Source of the DNA: Acetobacteraceae bacterium
GTDB taxonomy: Bacteria; Pseudomonadota; Alphaproteobacteria; Acetobacterales; Acetobacteraceae
Length of the DNA stretch: 5,669 nt
Direction: 5' to 3'
Assembly (NCBI GenBank): GCA_947446625.1
Contig: CANFIE010000280.1
Span: 1-5,669 of the forward strand
The position numbers and the translations under genes were made by a program. Below are positions 5,097-5,669 of this stretch, one piece after another. The notes under the pieces are model-generated. The model did no database searches and had not been told where the DNA came from. It saw only the letters and a program-made list of their open reading frames with translations. Numbering within the stretch: the first letter of the stretch is position 1; each line of letters starts with the position of its first letter.

Positions 5097-5669
5097 TTAA
5101 CGATGCGGCTTGCCCGGCTCGGGCCGGTTGGGCGAGGGGCCGCGGCCCATATCCTGCCCGCCGCTCAGGCGGAACAGCCGGTTGGCCTCGGCCTCGTCGC
5201 GCGGCAGGCCGCCACGGCCCTCGGCATACAGGCGGCCCAGGCTGTTATAGGCGCGCAGGTAGCCTTGATCCACCGCCAGGCGGAACAGCCGGGCGGCTTC
5301 CACCTCATTGCGCGGATTGCCGCCCAGGCCGTTGAGCAGGGCGAAGCCGAGGCTGGCCTGGGCCGGGGCATAGCCGGCAGCGGCGGCCTCGCGGATCAGC
5401 GCCTGGGCTTCCCCCTGGCGCTGCGCCCGCAATAGCGCCAGGCCGAGCTGGAAACGGAAGCGCGGTTCATTGGGGAACAGGCGCAGGGCTTCCTGGCAGG
5501 CGGGTACGGCCAAGGCGGGGATGATCTGCGGCGAGTCCAGCCCTTCGGCATAGCTGGGGATGGCCCCCATGGCGGCGCGGGGCGGCTGGGCCTGGCGGTC
5601 GCATTCCTGGGCTGGCGGCGCGGCGCGGCGGCTGGCCACCACTGGGGCCGGAGTGGTGGCGACGGGGGC
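5097..5669 (-). CDS. Sel1/TPR-like repeat protein, 5'-partial
   Basis: The frame is open to the right edge (190 codons visible), so the N-terminus is missing; the GTG at 5642 is only an internal Val codon with no ribosome site. The first visible residues are Ala/Pro/Thr/Val-rich (APVATTPAPVVAS), as in a linker after a signal peptide or another domain. Numbering from the edge, Cys23 (ECDRQ) and Cys58 (VPACQEALRLFP) could pair outside the cytoplasm. A TPR-like helix pair with RFQLGLALLRAQRQGEA is followed by about two Sel1 repeats. These repeats (about 90-125 and 125-160) contain AGYAPAQASLGFALLNGLGG and QGYLRAYNSLGRLYAEGRGG, then a partial third, EANRLFRLSG. The tail is polar. Sel1 repeats mediate protein contacts. 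In alphaproteobacteria I recall caspase domains fused to such repeats; here they are adjacent genes, suggesting the two products may work together. Role is inference. Confidence 0.8.
   Translation of the reverse strand, partial: APVATTPAPVVASRRAAPPAQECDRQAQPPRAAMGAIPSYAEGLDSPQIIPALAVPACQEALRLFPNEPRFRFQLGLALLRAQRQGEAQALIREAAAAGYAPAQASLGFALLNGLGGNPRNEVEAARLFRLAVDQGYLRAYNSLGRLYAEGRGGLPRDEAEANRLFRLSGGQDMGRGPSPNRPEPGKPHR

Noticed and set aside
4602..5435. Long plus-strand open frame of 277 codons
   Set aside because: It is antisense across the caspase and Sel1 genes and the gap between them. The translation is Gln/Ala/Gly-rich shadow sequence.
1..5669. CRISPR array, tRNA, rRNA, transposase or integrase
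   Set aside because: No regularly spaced identical repeats, no tRNA cloverleaf elements noticed by eye, and no recombinase motifs in any frame. A tRNA scan was not possible here.

Overview
The window looks like part of a high-GC alphaproteobacterial chromosome, possibly Rhodospirillales/Acetobacteraceae. This is inferred from the high GC of most of the window (hand counts of about 70% in lines at 2641-2700 and 3061-3120), from a UPF0262 gene (a family I know from alphaproteobacteria), and from a DUF983 gene beside it. No RNA gene, CRISPR array, transposase or integrase is visible.

Layout. (1) Positions 1-1059 hold most of a family-61 (DUF563-type) glycosyltransferase on the + strand. It is open at the left edge and far more AT-rich than the rest (hand counts of 37-47% GC in sampled lines), so it is probably the end of an acquired surface-polysaccharide island. 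(2) Positions 1060-1235 are a noncoding junction where composition switches to high GC. (3) A small secreted protein gene (1236-1529, +) is bracketed by an imperfect direct repeat of about 48 bp (1114-1161 and 1536-1582). The right copy overlaps the 3' end of a small minus-strand ORF (1542-1760). (4) That ORF lies just downstream of an Asp/Glu/hydantoin racemase-family gene (1772-2434, -), and the two probably share a transcript. (5) A divergent regulatory gap (2435-2587) separates the racemase from a + strand pair with overlapping ends: a DUF983 zinc-ribbon membrane protein that appears to start at TTG 2588, and a UPF0262 protein. (6) After a 60-bp convergent gap with a hairpin, two minus-strand genes fill the right end: an exported Sel1/TPR-like protein (open at the right edge) and, downstream of it, an exported caspase-like (C14) protein with an unassigned C-terminal domain.

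The genes do not form one pathway. The left part looks like an island edge against core chromosome. The middle holds a metabolic racemase and a pair of conserved genes of unknown function. The right end is a Sel1 plus caspase pair, probably periplasmic. The observations most worth following are the direct repeat around the small secreted gene at the compositional boundary, and the two-part caspase-like protein with its Sel1 neighbour.
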